Shown: positions 63,980 to 64,000 of the stretch, piece by piece
Layout: the number at the start of each line of letters is the position of its first letter
Position numbering within the stretch: position 1 is the stretch's first letter
Assembly (NCBI RefSeq): GCF_014647195.1
Contig: NZ_BMOS01000001.1
Coordinates: 228,463 to 292,462 of the forward strand
DNA: 64,000 bases
Origin: Oceanobacillus indicireducens
GTDB lineage: Bacteria > Bacillota > Bacilli > Bacillales > Amphibacillaceae
Direction of reading: 5' to 3'
Translations under genes and position numbers: made by a program
Notes under the pieces: generated by a model
Told to the model about the DNA's origin: nothing
Database searches by the model: none
Seen by the model: the letters and a program-made list of their open reading frames with translations, nothing else

Positions 63980-64000
63980 ATGGCAAATTCTGTGTTAAGT
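63980..64000 (+). CDS. frr: ribosome recycling factor, start only (partial)
   Basis: Only seven codons are inside the window (MANSVLS). ATG 63980 is preceded by AGGGGGAAATAAGTG, and frr follows pyrH in almost all Bacillaceae. The assignment rests on synteny; the residues are too few to confirm it. Confidence 0.6.

Overview
The window is a stretch of core chromosome from a low-GC Gram-positive bacterium of the family Bacillaceae. The gene order (sdaAB-sdaAA-recG, fapR-plsX-fabD-fabG-acpP-rnc-smc-ftsY, ylxM-ffh-rpsP-ylqC-ylqD-rimM-trmD-rplS, lepB-rbgA-rnhB-ylqG-ylqH-sucC-sucD-dprA-topA-xerC-hslV-hslU-codY, then the long fla/che operon to sigD and swrB, then rpsB-tsf-pyrH-frr) follows the ylo-ylx region of Bacillus subtilis almost gene for gene. 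Sequence divergence and details such as a signal peptidase between rplS and rbgA and a TIGR02530-type gene between flgD and flgE suggest a relative of Oceanobacillus, Virgibacillus or Lentibacillus rather than Bacillus proper. That placement is inference.

Region by region: 1-3300 serine dehydratase and RecG. 3300-5350 is a small accessory insertion, the only clearly foreign part. It holds the C-terminal piece of a tyrosine integrase, a 45-codon ORF, a ferritin-like protein, a coiled-coil protein and a transposase fragment. 5350-9210 is the FapR-controlled phospholipid and fatty-acid operon, starting with a FapR operator. 9290-19720 covers RNase III, chromosome condensation (SMC), the SRP pathway (FtsY, YlxM, Ffh) and ribosome or tRNA maturation (S16, KhpA, RimM, TrmD, L19). 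19800-22100 holds signal peptidase, RbgA and RNase HII. 22090-24790 holds ylqG-ylqH, bracketed by two pairs of about 150-bp palindromic repeats in opposite orientation. 24880-34440 holds succinyl-CoA synthetase, DprA, topoisomerase I, XerC, the HslVU protease and CodY. 34770-61200 is the flagellar and chemotaxis operon. 61380-64000 holds S2, EF-Ts, UMP kinase and the start of ribosome recycling factor.

The fla/che operon encodes, in order, rod and MS-ring parts, switch (FliG), export ATPase complex (FliH-I-J), hook-length and hook-capping proteins, hook, FliL, switch (FliM, FliY), CheY, the export gate (FliO/Z-P-Q-R-FlhB-FlhA), FlhF-FlhG, then CheB, CheW, CheC, CheD, sigma-D, a FapA/DUF342 protein and SwrB.

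Two genes expected from synteny are absent: cheA (cheB and cheW are only 45 bp apart) and trmFO (an AT-rich 422-bp gap lies between topA and xerC). The most unusual non-coding signals are the palindromic repeat family (five copies, one abutting the FapR operator), the long inverted repeats around ylqGH, and a hairpin lying between a strong Shine-Dalgarno sequence and the swrD start. I saw no CRISPR array, tRNA, rRNA or intact mobile element, and nothing that I can defend as a complete new system.
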